A stretch of DNA of 64,000 nt from Carpediemonas membranifera (lineage: Eukaryota; Fornicata), in contig JAHDYR010000038.1 in NCBI GenBank assembly GCA_019828565.1, positions 434,001-498,000 on the forward strand, given 5' to 3'. A program made the translations under genes and the position numbers. Each line of letters opens with the position of its first letter. Positions within the stretch are counted from its first letter, which is position 1. The notes under the pieces are model-generated. The model had not been told where the DNA came from. It saw only the letters and a list, made by a program, of their open reading frames with translations, and ran no database searches. Shown here one piece after another: positions 9,901-18,319 of this stretch.

Positions 9901-10989
9901 CTCATACGCATGGGCGGCCCTGGATACACCCCTGTCTGCGACACAGTCCCGCCCATCCCCCACATGGCAGGCTCGGACCCGGAACTCATGATGCCTAAGG
10001 CGGACCGGCCGCAGTGCGTTTTCTCCGAGCACATATACCGCGCCCGTCACAGGACGTCGAGGATTCCGTACGGCGAACTGCTGGCGGCCTGCCTCAACAC
10101 GGCGGTAGACGACCAGTACGCGACAGCACGACCGGTGATAGCAGCCTATAGGGCGGTCCTCGGGGTTGGCATGATCTCGGGGCTCCCCAGCCCAGTGGCA
10201 CGGCGCCTCCAGGACGGGAACACGGCACTCTTCTGCCCCTTCTGCGGCAAAGGTGTAACTAGAGGCACGTGGGAAGACCATGCCATGCTCTGTAGCGCGA
10301 AGCGCTGGTTCCCTCAGCGGAAGAGGAACCTTTTGCACCGCCACGACTTGGTGAAACACGGAATCGTACAGCTGCTTAGCACGACCTCGACAGAGGTCCT
10401 TCATGAGGAACCCCTTGATGATGGGCTCCTAAAGGACGAGAAGTACCGAGCAAAGGTTGCATACGACGAAATGGAACGCCTGCAGAAAGCAAACAGGCCT
10501 ATTCCGCAAGCAATCGCTGATCAGGCAAGTAAGATCACGCAGGCACGCGCAGATATCCTGATTAATGAGCCTCTGCTCCGGAACGGCCGTCCTCTAGTGA
10601 TTGAGGTCACAGTCGGCAAGTCTGACTCGGACTCATTCATCCAGAAGAAGAAGGACCAGTACGCCGACTACAATGTTGACGTCATCGTCGTCGCACTCAC
10701 TCCAACCGGCAGCCACATCGAGTCAGCCGCCAGGAGTCTGGTTGAAATCGGACAGGAAATCTGCACGATCACTGGCGCAGAATGCTTTACTGACCGCCGA
10801 GCTCGGTCGGTTCTCGCGATCGCACTGATGGGCTGGCTACTGAAGAAGTCATTCGAGCTCCGCAAGGCACACCGCCTGCTCCATCTGGCCACGTCCGTGA
10901 TCAATCCTCCACATCTCCCCCCACCCCCTCCCACCGCCGCCATCCAGCGGAGTCAGCGTGGAGGCGCTTCGGCGCCCCGCAATGGCTGA
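6931..10989 (+). CDS. R2-like reverse transcriptase / restriction-like endonuclease polyprotein
   Basis: This is a 1352-aa protein from the first ATG. The frame is open back to 6814, with a GTG at 6886. A Pro/Ala-rich N-terminus is followed by an acidic Ser/Asp/Glu-rich region. A C2H2-like zinc finger (CRECGMVF...HVNVDQC) lies near residues 290-325. RT motifs are A (DFTNAF, near 709), B (QGDALGP, near 769) and C (YLDD, near 800, instead of the common YADD). A CPFC...HAMLC zinc knuckle is near 1103-1125, and a PD-(D/E)xK endonuclease core (RADI...VIEVTV) follows near 1203-1230. In this group the endonuclease nicks the target and the nick primes reverse transcription. No internal stop is present, so the copy may be functional. 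Confidence 0.9.
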   Translation: MPAPAPVPTPTHAPTPALTPAGNNGAPGSPAAEAPASAQRARRPVRARKVKLPYTPPSPRRRAPRAVGIPVARLTSRAAEGDQAHAARVELGAFLTPSPRPDLHRMSRTSSPTSDYESSWGGEGEETDSEATVIDQSASSEDPDDDTEEYEDPQASRSGPDGEAHTGGNHTEMPEELELSPDESDSGDDGGQEYYPTDDAPSETDEVSVTEPDAAGSATEAPTFILGSDEDYESLSGGGAEGSSDDEPDFTSATCPIRLPGVPDAATGRDLRHLLVAATADQISRYCGCQELPRICRECGMVFRHGGHAIWRRHVNVDQCDDSRLANRITAASIQLEMAARVGHRAPHMAQTHLPQRPRGVVPHSELAPAGTALAGRSLGRARMLGSMNLSADSRAVITSKLSQLRAFMAGHPQEGVDRAMETVAVLIRCLPHSGKFAAVGFRNAIRRVIRNIPATPRTAASRQRRQVEKAVDSFMLGQVGKSRKLLAPRHESAWSEDQIVAEVHRLFPADRADEIVPLPRTTVARAESLKWASPPPTLPRDLPTRECEEIMTGLDGTKAAGLSGWSNKHILQLLGRHLATDTRRNARRLRPADSNKSVVSAMTEIVSCIVRGESSCRPLTQAYLSMLPKPNGSLRPIGVNEPFYVIAGKYLAKLALGHLKPDDSGDDPAGALPDWLPEQYGLGGRSDVEKLIDRVDKAYRAGKYIVIADFTNAFNEANRHTMKAMVHEYAPALTDFVDQFYDDPRLYYETYGAAGTTARWVDVKRGTIQGDALGPLLFSFVMRCILDELTEAAPNERFAYLDDVASIHSTAGDATAEIATLTRIASKYGLRLNMAKTVILAHPDVHDAGHPFVHAWEYLGVTIGPTTSRVTAVQVTAEKVIDELSWLCGIIEQSTGHAKNQVSWMCLHIIRKCISADLNFMFRTNAPNVAIAERLEASLIEVARVIANSPAGWESARLDALWQKPSDNGWGFRHPLDHWVAAYLGARSDLIRMGGPGYTPVCDTVPPIPHMAGSDPELMMPKADRPQCVFSEHIYRARHRTSRIPYGELLAACLNTAVDDQYATARPVIAAYRAVLGVGMISGLPSPVARRLQDGNTALFCPFCGKGVTRGTWEDHAMLCSAKRWFPQRKRNLLHRHDLVKHGIVQLLSTTSTEVLHEEPLDDGLLKDEKYRAKVAYDEMERLQKANRPIPQAIADQASKITQARADILINEPLLRNGRPLVIEVTVGKSDSDSFIQKKKDQYADYNVDVIVVALTPTGSHIESAARSLVEIGQEICTITGAECFTDRRARSVLAIALMGWLLKKSFELRKAHRLLHLATSVINPPHLPPPPPTAAIQRSQRGGASAPRNG

Positions 10990-11034
10990 ATAATGGTATG
11001 TACATGTTTACATACAATCGAGTAAATTCATAAA

Positions 11035-11457
11035 TCAAACAGAATCAAACTATTGGGCAGATTATGAGCATATCGTTTAGCCGAAGCCCCTGAAGTCTCT
11101 CGCCGAAACAAACTGCCGAAAGACTAGACTAGTGAACTCAACGGGTTCGGACTTGTGAGAGAGTTCCCTTCGTTTGGGTGGCCCTGGGGTGTCCCAGCTT
11201 CCAAGATGCCCCGTGCAAACTTGACTGAGACTATTCCTACGTCTTACACAGGCTAATATGTATGCTCCTTTGCTCAGGCAGACCTGCTGTGGAGGCCGTC
11301 GCGCAACTTTTTTGGGTGAAACCGATCGTCTTTATGTGTATAGACAGATATAGGCCGGACAGTGCATCAAGAACGTATATATATGAATACTATAGAACCT
11401 GTAGCAGCACCATATATTACCCATGGGACCCAATGACCAAATAATAAAAACTCAGCC
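11035..11457. other. intergenic, nothing recognised
   Basis: This is the flank of the R2-like element up to the stop of the phosphatase gene. I see only short frames and no tRNA-like or repeat structure. Confidence 0.5.
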
Positions 11458-12366
11458 TCACACCTCCGTGGCATCAGCCCGCGCCCTCTCTACCCTCCTC
11501 CCCTTCTCCTTCTCATTGAAGAACCTCGGCTCGGCCTGCGGCGGGATCGGATATTGTTCCATCCAGGTTCGATGGCTCTGCTGGGAGAACACCTCAGCCT
11601 CGTTGATTCGGATCAGATACTGTGACAGATACATCAGATCGCAGTCCTCCACACCGACACTGGCGTCGTACCCCAGCCTGGGCGTGCCGAGGGCCCGGCT
11701 CCGGCTTGACTGGAACCAGGGTCGAACAAGCACCACCCCCCGGCCGCTCAGACGGCAGCAGAGCATGTTGTCGTCGATCTGTATGATGTTTTCCAGTGAG
11801 TATGGGAGGTGTTGCGTGATGAGTTGCACGGGCTTGGCCAGAAAGTTGAACTTTCGGGGCTTGGAGTCAGATTCGACCGTCTGGTCAGATTTTTGATAAT
11901 TCTCGCTCGATATGTTGTTAGTTGGCTCCTCTGCGTTATCTGGCGGCTTCTCTCCCTTCTTTCGCATGGTGGACTGGTAGACAAGGCATGAGCTACGGGA
12001 GAGGGAAAAGACTGGTCGGACTCCTAAAGCGTCAAGGTCGAGGAGCCTGAGCTTAAGTCTGAGTCCAGCACTGGTGGAGAGTGTCCAGAAGGCGATGTCG
12101 AAGTGCTTGGCGGCTTGGTAGAGTAGGGTTCGGGCATGAGGGCGGATACAGCCGCCCTCGTCTTGGTTGCTGATACATCCTGACGATATATCCAACAGAG
12201 TGTTGTCAAGATCGAAAATAAGGAGTCGAGGGTGCTTCATAGCGCTTCGATCGACAGTAATTGGCGGTAGTTTCCCGATTACGTTTGCCAGCCTAGTTTT
12301 CTTGTCTTCCATCAAGGTATTAGATCGTTGAAAGTTAGTATTCGGAAATATCTGCCCTGAAGCCAT
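11458..12366 (-). CDS. HAD-superfamily, FCP1/NIF-type phosphatase-like protein
   Basis: This is a 302-aa protein from the ATG at 12366; an in-frame GTG lies upstream at 12387. The HAD nucleophile motif DLDNTL (DxDxT) is near residue 50. It is followed by a segment like the second HAD motif (FDIAFWTLSTS) and by IDDN and GVEDCDL acidic motifs in the C-terminal half. This arrangement resembles FCP1 homology (NLI-interacting factor) phosphatases, which act on phosphoserine in nuclear substrates such as the polymerase II C-terminal domain. Family membership is fairly secure, but substrate and location are inferred. A charged insert (about residues 135-165) separates the halves. It is convergent with the R2-like element. 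Confidence 0.75.
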   Translation of the reverse strand: MASGQIFPNTNFQRSNTLMEDKKTRLANVIGKLPPITVDRSAMKHPRLLIFDLDNTLLDISSGCISNQDEGGCIRPHARTLLYQAAKHFDIAFWTLSTSAGLRLKLRLLDLDALGVRPVFSLSRSSCLVYQSTMRKKGEKPPDNAEEPTNNISSENYQKSDQTVESDSKPRKFNFLAKPVQLITQHLPYSLENIIQIDDNMLCCRLSGRGVVLVRPWFQSSRSRALGTPRLGYDASVGVEDCDLMYLSQYLIRINEAEVFSQQSHRTWMEQYPIPPQAEPRFFNEKEKGRRVERARADATEV

Positions 12367-12797
12367 TACAGCTTCCAGAACAGGCACTGACGCGTGTCAA
12401 TTCATGTGCAGATTATGACGTCAAGCGGGCGGCCAGGAGAGCGATTTATTGGTGGTGCGGAGGGGCTCCGGTGCGGTCCAGTGGCATCAAGCCCGTCTGG
12501 TCCGTCCGGTCTTCCCTACTCTCCCTTAAAAATAGGCCTTGATTTGCGCTTCTGCCAGGAGTCAGAGTCAAATCAATCTGGCTCCTGGGCGCCCGTTGAC
12601 TGACGAGATCAATTTCTGATTCGTTCAAATCTCGAATCTAGTGGAATTTAGGGTTATATCAGAAGATCCTGCCGAAGTGAATTGCCCCCTGCAGCCAAGC
12701 CCGTTGCCGAGAACCGGTGCAGTGGGGTGTTACCCCAGATTCAGGGTCAACCCTCTCATAAAGAGAGGCAGCCTGCTCCTTTGACTCGTCCATTTGC
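12367..12797. other. intergenic, nothing recognised
   Basis: This gap lies upstream of the phosphatase gene. Apart from a weak CCAGGAG/CTCCTGG inverted pair near 12557-12590 I see nothing. Confidence 0.4.
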
Positions 12798-13020
12798 TCA
12801 AACCATAACCTTCAGCTGGCCATCGGTAGGGTATTTACCATTTACGTTGGATCTACGCAGTCTGCTGGTAGCCATCTGCATGGCTTCGAGAGGCATGTGG
12901 GTACGCAGCAGCTTGTCGACTATCGACACACTCCACCTGTTGCTCAATGATTGCCCTGGCGGCAGCTGCAAGGTTGATTCGAGAGACGACAACTTCAATC
13001 TCTTGAATCGTGTCTTCCAT
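12798..13020 (-). CDS. candidate small two-exon gene
   Basis: An ATG at 13020 opens a helical, well-formed reading (MEDTIQEIEVVVSRINLAAA), but the frame ends after 55 codons. A second frame from about 12935 to the stop at 12798 also looks coding (MPLEAMQMATSRLRR). A 25-nt intron at 12912-12936 (GTGGAG to CAAG) joins them in frame to a roughly 66-aa protein. A 28-nt intron at 12966-12993 (GTTGTC to TTGCAG) also joins the frames. Neither has the best local splice consensus. The product is not recognised. Confidence 0.35.
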
Positions 13021-13371
13021 TAGTTTGTTTCTCTATCCGAGGCAACCAAGCAAATGTGCACTTTGTGGTACGAGACAATCGCAGGTAGTGGTCACGCCCA
13101 ATCGCCGTTTTGGGTAGTAGTGCCGACATATGATGTCGGCAGTGTGTACTTGCAAGGACATGGGTGTACTACGAGAATCTTTGAAGGGAATGCGGGAAAC
13201 ATGGTGGTCAACAAAAGTCCAGTTTTGTTAATGGCCCAATAATTGCTGCAAGGGCTCCTCGGCCCAGCACAAGTCGTAACATTCACCCGATTGCTTTGAT
13301 GTGGCCGTCGACCGATCGGGCGACAGACCCAGCCTGAAGTCGGCTTGAGTCTCCCACGAAATTGTGCAAGA
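13021..13371. other. intergenic, divergent promoter region
   Basis: This is the gap between the candidate small gene (leftward) and the cysteine-rich gene (rightward). Only short frames are present; no element is identified. Confidence 0.4.
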
Positions 13372-14709
13372 ATGCAGAATCCCATGCATGCTCAGCAATC
13401 AAATCCTGTGCCAGGTGATCCTTCTAACCAAAATAGCCCCGCTCAGGCGAGCCCGCGCCAGATCTACCCCGCTTGCATCACGAACACCGCTATCGGCCGC
13501 TTCACGATCTTCAATGACCTCAACGTGATGATGTGGAGCGAGAACAACTATCTCGCTATCCAGGGAATCAGAAACAACTATATCGAGGCCACTCTTTGGC
13601 TCGATCCTTCCCAAACCCAATTCCGTTTCCTCGACGGTCGCAAGATGCAGGTAATCGCCCCCTCCATCCGCGTGATGACTGTTATCTGGTTCCTCGACGA
13701 GCAGGCGTGCAAGGCGGCGTATGATTTCGCCATGTATCTCATGTACACAGTTCTTCAGCAGACGGGCCGTCAGCTCATGCCCATGCGGAACGAGCACCCC
13801 CTTGGCGCTCCCGGCCAGCCTACCAAACACTACCACGCAGACAACGCGCCCGTTTTCAAGCAGATTACCCGCGACCCCCGCTCCGGCCGGGTCAACCGCC
13901 GTGATCACGACGATATGGACATGGTCGCCGCCTACTACATGTCCCGCGACGACCGCTGGCGTTACCGCCATCGCCGCAGAGACGGCTGCTGCGTCTGCTG
14001 CAACGGCACGGCCTCTGCAAACGACTCGCTGTTCGACTGGCTCCTCTTTTACTGGTGCATCTCGTCGTACTACTCCCCATACGACAACAGACAGACCTAC
14101 GCCTGCTGCAACACCGTAGAGCTGGGTGACCTCAACTGTGCCATGGACTGCGGGCCAATTGGCCCCACCCCGGCCTGCTCCGGCGGGAACTGCAGCGGCG
14201 CCTTCGACACTTGCGCGTGTGAAACCTGCCTGGCTGACGTGACTGGCTGTAAGGGTGGGTGCTACGGTGACACGCCGTGCGAGATCCCCGCGGTCTGCGA
14301 CGGCTGTGCTGGCGGCACAGTGCCATCCTGCGACTTTGACGTGTGCGATGGCGGTGTGGTGAACTGTGACATGCCCAATATCGACTTCTCCAACGCCGGG
14401 TGTGACCTCGACCACGTTGCCAGCGGCTGTACGGGCGGGAACATTGATGGCGTGCAATGTGACATTGGAAACTGTGATGTTTGCAACGCCATCGCGAGCG
14501 CCAACCCCGAGAGCGGCCTTGACGTATGCGCTAAGGGCTGCATCGGTGACTTTAACCCTGATTGCGAGCTTCCCGGTGGCATTGACCTTGGAGGCTGTGA
14601 CGGCTGCAGCAACCTCGACCTGGGTGGCTGCGACCTCGGTGGCCTGGATCTCAGCGGCTGTGACCTCAGCGGATGCGACCTCGGCGGTCTCGACCTCGGC
14701 AACTGCTGA
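13372..14709 (+). CDS. cysteine-rich protein with Gly-Cys-Asp-Leu repeats
   Basis: This is a 445-aa protein from the ATG at 13372; the frame is open a little further upstream. Residues about 30-170 form a soluble domain with a conserved-looking core (IGRFTIFNDLNVMMWSENNY) that I do not recognise. A basic patch RYRHRRRDGCCVCC near 205 is followed by an aromatic segment. From about 250 to the end it is cysteine-rich, with CDGC-type pairs, and it closes with repeats of (G/S)xDL such as GCDLGGLDLSGCDLSG, which recall pentapeptide repeats. There is no signal peptide, so these are not obviously extracellular disulphides; metal binding or lipidation are possible. The long antisense frame over this gene is probably a composition artefact. 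Confidence 0.7.
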   Translation: MQNPMHAQQSNPVPGDPSNQNSPAQASPRQIYPACITNTAIGRFTIFNDLNVMMWSENNYLAIQGIRNNYIEATLWLDPSQTQFRFLDGRKMQVIAPSIRVMTVIWFLDEQACKAAYDFAMYLMYTVLQQTGRQLMPMRNEHPLGAPGQPTKHYHADNAPVFKQITRDPRSGRVNRRDHDDMDMVAAYYMSRDDRWRYRHRRRDGCCVCCNGTASANDSLFDWLLFYWCISSYYSPYDNRQTYACCNTVELGDLNCAMDCGPIGPTPACSGGNCSGAFDTCACETCLADVTGCKGGCYGDTPCEIPAVCDGCAGGTVPSCDFDVCDGGVVNCDMPNIDFSNAGCDLDHVASGCTGGNIDGVQCDIGNCDVCNAIASANPESGLDVCAKGCIGDFNPDCELPGGIDLGGCDGCSNLDLGGCDLGGLDLSGCDLSGCDLGGLDLGNC

Positions 14710-15364
14710 TAAATGTTTGATAGTACTAGCGGGTCGGCGACATTGCGTGGACTGCTCTGGCGTGTGAGGTTCGGCTGGACCTGTATGCGCGTCATCCAAC
14801 ATCTGACCTCCGCTTTACTTCATCGCCATCATAAACCAACGAACTGGCCTGACACACCGTCATCCAATCAAATATTGTTTTTGAGTGCAACATAGATTTG
14901 TGTGGATACAAAACACAACCCGATCTTGCAGACCCAGTAGCAAGTGGGATGGCCAAAACAGCAGCAACGGAGTGCTATCCCCACTCAACCACTACCAGCC
15001 CTATCCAGCGTTGCTGTGATTTCTTGGAGCTTCATGGAGCATGGAGAAGTCACAGCAGCCCGGCCCTGGGACGCCGTCGGCAAGTGCGACTTGATCGAAC
15101 AAGTCACTATTGCGAATTACGTAACTCCATTTATGGTGTACATTCACTCCCCCAGCACTGCCGCGGCATTAAACGTACCAACTTCTTGTTGCCTTTATCT
15201 CCCCTCACGGGCCGTTCACCCCGAGCAAATCACACTATGACTCGCTGACTCCAGTTTCAAGCTGTGGCATATGAAGGTATTGCCATAGCTTGACACGGTG
15301 ATATGTGATATGACACGATGATCACGTTCATTTGATCCTCACTTCGGGAAAATCACCAAAATAC
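14710..15364. other. intergenic with palindrome near its right end
   Basis: Several short frames cross this 655-bp gap but none looks coding. Near the right end there is an imperfect palindrome and two GACACG(G/A)TGAT direct repeats about 70-110 bp before the dehydrogenase ATG. Confidence 0.4.
15257..15293. promoter_or_regulatory. imperfect palindrome upstream of dehydrogenase
   Basis: Arms of 13 bases (15257-15269 and 15281-15293, 12 of 13 pairs) surround an 11-base centre. The position, about 70 bp before the dehydrogenase start, would fit a dimeric regulator site. That is inference. Confidence 0.3.
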
Positions 15365-16154
15365 ATGTTCCGCTTCGATAACCGTGTTGTTGCTATCACT
15401 GGCGCCTCTTCCGGCCTTGGTGCCCAGGTTTGTCTCGTCAAGATCTCTAATGCAGATGGCTGATGCATTTGCCCAGCAGGGCGCCTCTCTTGTCCTCATG
15501 GCCCGCCGTGTGGAGAAGTGCGAGGCCCTCGCCAAGATCCTCAAGGAGAAGTACAACGCCGAGAGCCTCTGCATCAAATGCGACGTTACGTCCACCGAGT
15601 CCGTCAACGCCGCCGCCAAGTCCGCCGAGGAGAAGTTCGGCAACGTCGACATCCTCATCAACAACGCCGGCGCCAGCAAGAACGGCGGCTGCCTCGACAT
15701 GACCGACGAGGATTGGGACTTCACCATCGACGTCGACCTCAAGTCCGTCTTCCTCGTGACTCGCGCCTTCGGCAACATCATGAAGAAGAACAACTACGGC
15801 CGCATCATCAACATCGCGTCCATCTACGGTCTGGTCGGCAACAAGATCCTCGAGGCCCCCACCTATCACGCCTCCAAGGGTGGTGTCATCAACTTCACCC
15901 GCGCCGTCGCGGCTGAGCTCGCCAAGTACAACATCACGTGCAACGCCATCTGCCCCGGCTTCTTCACCACCGAGCTGACCGAGAGCTTCATGGAGACCGA
16001 GCTCTTCGACAACTACTGTAAGGCCTCCGTCCCCATGCTCCGCTGGGGCAAGGAGGGCGAGATCAATCCCGGCGCCATCTTCCTGGCCAGCGAGGAGGCC
16101 TCGTACGTCACCGGCATCGCCCTCCCCATCGACGGCGGCTACACTGCCGTTTAA
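15365..16154 (+). CDS. short-chain dehydrogenase/reductase with one 28-nt intron
   Basis: Exons 15365-15427 and 15456-16154 join in frame to a 253-aa protein. The intron falls inside the nucleotide-binding region, just after TGASSGLG. The classical SDR set is complete: TGASSGLG for NAD(P), NNAG near residue 85, catalytic Ser in NIASIYG, and YHASK as YxxxK. The C-terminus (PGAIFLASEEASYVTG...DGGYTA) is the usual substrate-loop and final-strand region. Length matches single-domain SDRs. Overall it resembles bacterial 3-ketoacyl reductase/gluconate 5-dehydrogenase types, so ancient transfer from bacteria is possible. Substrate is unknown. There is no targeting peptide, so it is likely cytosolic. 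Confidence 0.9.
15428..15455 (+). other. 28-nt spliceosomal intron
   Basis: It starts GTTTGT and ends CTAATGCAG. Removing it joins GLGAQ to MADAFAQQG and completes the SDR fold. Confidence 0.9.
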
Positions 16155-16572
16155 GTTTACGTTGTAAAACTCAGCTCAGCGGTGAACGCATTGCCCAGGC
16201 CGACTGATTCTTCGAGTCAAGACCCTGCCGCTTCACGAGTCGGCGCCACATGATCAAGCCGCGCACCACTGCCATTGTCATTCTTACCCATTTACTAGCC
16301 TTACCTTACTGGGCGAGGGACAGGACGGACTGTGACATGCACATCATAGTGGCATGACTAACGGCTGCAGCCCCCGCGACCGTCTGTTGTTCCAAGAATG
16401 GCACGCCGCTGTCCCACATTCATGGTGAAACTCGTTGCTGTCGACGCGCTGGTAGATGCTGGCTAAACTGGAAGATGTTTTGACCGTCCACCCTTACGTG
16501 ATATCTGAACTCGTTCTCGATCGTGTGGCTCAGTTTCCCAGACTTGGCCGCTGCCCCCGATTCCCGTTGTGG
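16155..16572. other. intergenic, nothing recognised
   Basis: This is the gap between the dehydrogenase and the membrane-protein gene. It may hold a 5' extension of the latter, whose frame is open from 16456. No RNA gene or repeat is seen. Confidence 0.4.
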
Positions 16573-17169
16573 ATGAGAAGATGGGCACAATTACTCCTTA
16601 TAATGGTAACAGTGGCGTTCTGTGTTGATTTAAGGAACGATGAAACGGCTACCGTCACCGTTCCCGAGTTCCTCTCAACAATTTGCTCTTTTGGCAGCGA
16701 GACGGCGATCGAGCACGCCATTGAACCATCATCCGTGGGCATTAACACTGGTTCAAGCTCAGTAGATGTCCTAACAGACGATGACGAGTCCCTTTTGGAC
16801 AAACTATTGGCCTTTTTCCTCGATGAGGTGCTCACCAGAGTCATCAAGTACACAGTATGGGCATTCTTCCTCGCAGCGCTCATCTGTACCGTCTTTATGT
16901 TCGCGGTGCTGGGTCTATTTGTGATCATCATCATTTTTGAAAGAATCGGCGCCTGTGCGTTTTCTACATCCGCGAGACAGCCTTCAGAAGCCCCATCAGT
17001 CCCCGTGCCCGTCCCCGCTGTCAAGAGTCTCGAGCCTGCCGCTGCTGTGCACAGACGTGTGAAGGATGCCTCCCGCCACAACCCCAAGCCCGTCCAAACG
17101 GGGGTCCCCCCAGTGGAGCAGGCTCGCCCTGATCTCGAAGCAAACCCATTTGTGATTGCCTGGCAGTAA
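16573..17169 (+). CDS. two-helix membrane protein, unrecognised
   Basis: The start was chosen at 16573 because it gives a signal-peptide-like N-terminus (MRRWAQLLLIMVTVAFC). An ATG at 16456 would add 39 residues. About 198 aa result: signal or anchor helix, an 80-residue lumenal region, a strong transmembrane helix (TVWAFFLAALICTVFMFAVL and onward) near residues 100-130, and a Pro/Val-rich cytoplasmic tail (VPVPVPAVKS). This looks like a single-pass surface or endomembrane protein. No family is recognised. Confidence 0.6.
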   Translation: MRRWAQLLLIMVTVAFCVDLRNDETATVTVPEFLSTICSFGSETAIEHAIEPSSVGINTGSSSVDVLTDDDESLLDKLLAFFLDEVLTRVIKYTVWAFFLAALICTVFMFAVLGLFVIIIIFERIGACAFSTSARQPSEAPSVPVPVPAVKSLEPAAAVHRRVKDASRHNPKPVQTGVPPVEQARPDLEANPFVIAWQ

Positions 17170-17337
17170 GGCAAAGGTCTGGTACACCATACAGGCTTCT
17201 CTCTTTTCGTTGTCATGCAGGTTCCATGATGTTTGGCATGAACAGCAATTCGCAGAAATTTTGTCTTTAAATTCGAGCACGCCCATTGTTGGCTCTGTCT
17301 GGCGTCTACATGAGGTCGATTGGGCGATATGACGCCC

Positions 17338-17362
17338 TGTTGCGCAGTATAAACACATTGTT
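17338..17362 (+). repeat. 25-bp direct repeat, left copy
   Basis: This copy is identical to 18320-18344 and contains AGTATAAACAC, a TATA-like core. It lies 168 bp past the stop of the membrane-protein gene. Confidence 0.85.
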
Positions 17363-17417
17363 CGAACCTCCCAGACAGGGCCTGAAAGGAACGATCAAAG
17401 TGCCAAACTGCAAAACA

Positions 17418-18143
17418 TCATCCGTCCGTAGACGAATGTTGGCGGTTAGCCAATTGATGATACTGGAATGATGTTGGAAGGCGCGGGATCGAGGTGCGAC
17501 TGAACGGAGAGCCACTGAGCTCATCTTCCGTGGCAAGAGAACGCCACAGGATGTTCTCTGCAGCACTCTTGTCCCGATGATCAACATTCAGAGCATCAGG
17601 AACTGTTGCGCGCCACTGAGCACCACGGCACTGTGGATTTTCGCAGAGCATCACACGATGTGGGTGAACGTGCTGGTCATCACGCGGACGAACTCGCTTG
17701 TAGGGGGCGTGGCAGTGAGGGCAGACGACGGTGGTGCGGTCCTCGTTAACCATGTTAAGATCGACGACAATGTTATACCTCTTGAGAAGGGGTACTATCT
17801 CTCTCGCGAACTTTCGATATGGCGCGCAAGGAATGAACATACCAGTAGGCGTGGTGAATCCCGAGCTCCCGTAGAAGACTTTCAGGCGAATGGGGGTGGC
17901 GACGGGATGGTGGCGACCGAACTCCCGAGCCAACTGTTGGCCGCAGCGGGCGAAGTGCTGGAAGAAGGCCGGAGAGCCAACACCTGCGAGAGCCTCTTCG
18001 AGTCGGGCGAGGCTGCCCTGTAGCCTGTCACGGTACGTCTTCACCGTGCGGGCGAGCCACAGCTTCACAGAGTTGGCGTATCGGGTGAACCACGCCGGAG
18101 ACTGGGACTCACTCCATACGACGATACGATGAGCCATGAGCAT
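17418..18143 (-). CDS. Fanzor/TnpB-like RuvC nuclease, C-terminal part only
   Basis: In this 241-aa frame, residues 86-145 (RLKVFYGSSGF...VVDLNMVNEDRTTVVCPHC) follow the pattern of the RuvC-II to zinc-finger region of Fanzor/OrfB proteins. A four-cysteine zinc finger is formed by C141, C144, C167 and C172. NVDHRDKSAAENI (187-199) matches the RuvC-III D-R-D-x-N-A-A-x-N-I pattern. Known Fanzor and TnpB proteins are RNA-guided DNA nucleases of 400-700 aa. The N-terminal recognition domain and the RuvC-I aspartate are absent here, so this is probably a truncated, inactive copy. An unseen upstream exon is not excluded. The region past its stop (17338-17417) is where a guide RNA would be encoded in intact relatives. 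Confidence 0.6.
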   Translation of the reverse strand: MLMAHRIVVWSESQSPAWFTRYANSVKLWLARTVKTYRDRLQGSLARLEEALAGVGSPAFFQHFARCGQQLAREFGRHHPVATPIRLKVFYGSSGFTTPTGMFIPCAPYRKFAREIVPLLKRYNIVVDLNMVNEDRTTVVCPHCHAPYKRVRPRDDQHVHPHRVMLCENPQCRGAQWRATVPDALNVDHRDKSAAENILWRSLATEDELSGSPFSRTSIPRLPTSFQYHQLANRQHSSTDG

Positions 18144-18319
18144 GCGATGATGAACACCATTACAAGCCTATACAAGTGTAGAAGTGAATTTAATGTGGAA
18201 TAGAAGACAAGTGATGTTTGCAGCTGTGCTGACGTCCACGAAGAAGACGCTTTGTGGAAGCCCTGGAGAAGACGATCTCCCTACCGACTTAAGACGTGAG
18301 TAGGAGGGAGACAGGGCAG

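Larger units (their letters stand above)
6421..11034 (+). mobile_element. R2-like non-LTR retrotransposon, near full length
   Basis: The element has two plus-strand frames: a short coiled-coil/basic ORF and a long ORF with zinc finger, reverse transcriptase and restriction-like endonuclease, as in the R2/NeSL/CRE group. Its 3' end can be fixed at about 11034, because a second copy at 56247-56763 matches to that point and then diverges. The 5' end is a guess: it must lie between the gypsy-type leader (6420) and the first ATG (6491). The 3' flanks of the two copies are unrelated, so insertion is not at one fixed sequence such as rDNA. Confidence 0.8.

Noticed and set aside
13399-14802. 467-aa antisense frame over the cysteine-rich gene
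   Set aside because: It is rich in Val, Ala and Thr, as expected when GC-biased third positions are read antisense. No motif is seen, and the sense frame has clear structure.
17355-17367. GTTCGAACC resembling a tRNA B box
   Set aside because: No A box at the right distance and no cloverleaf can be drawn around it.
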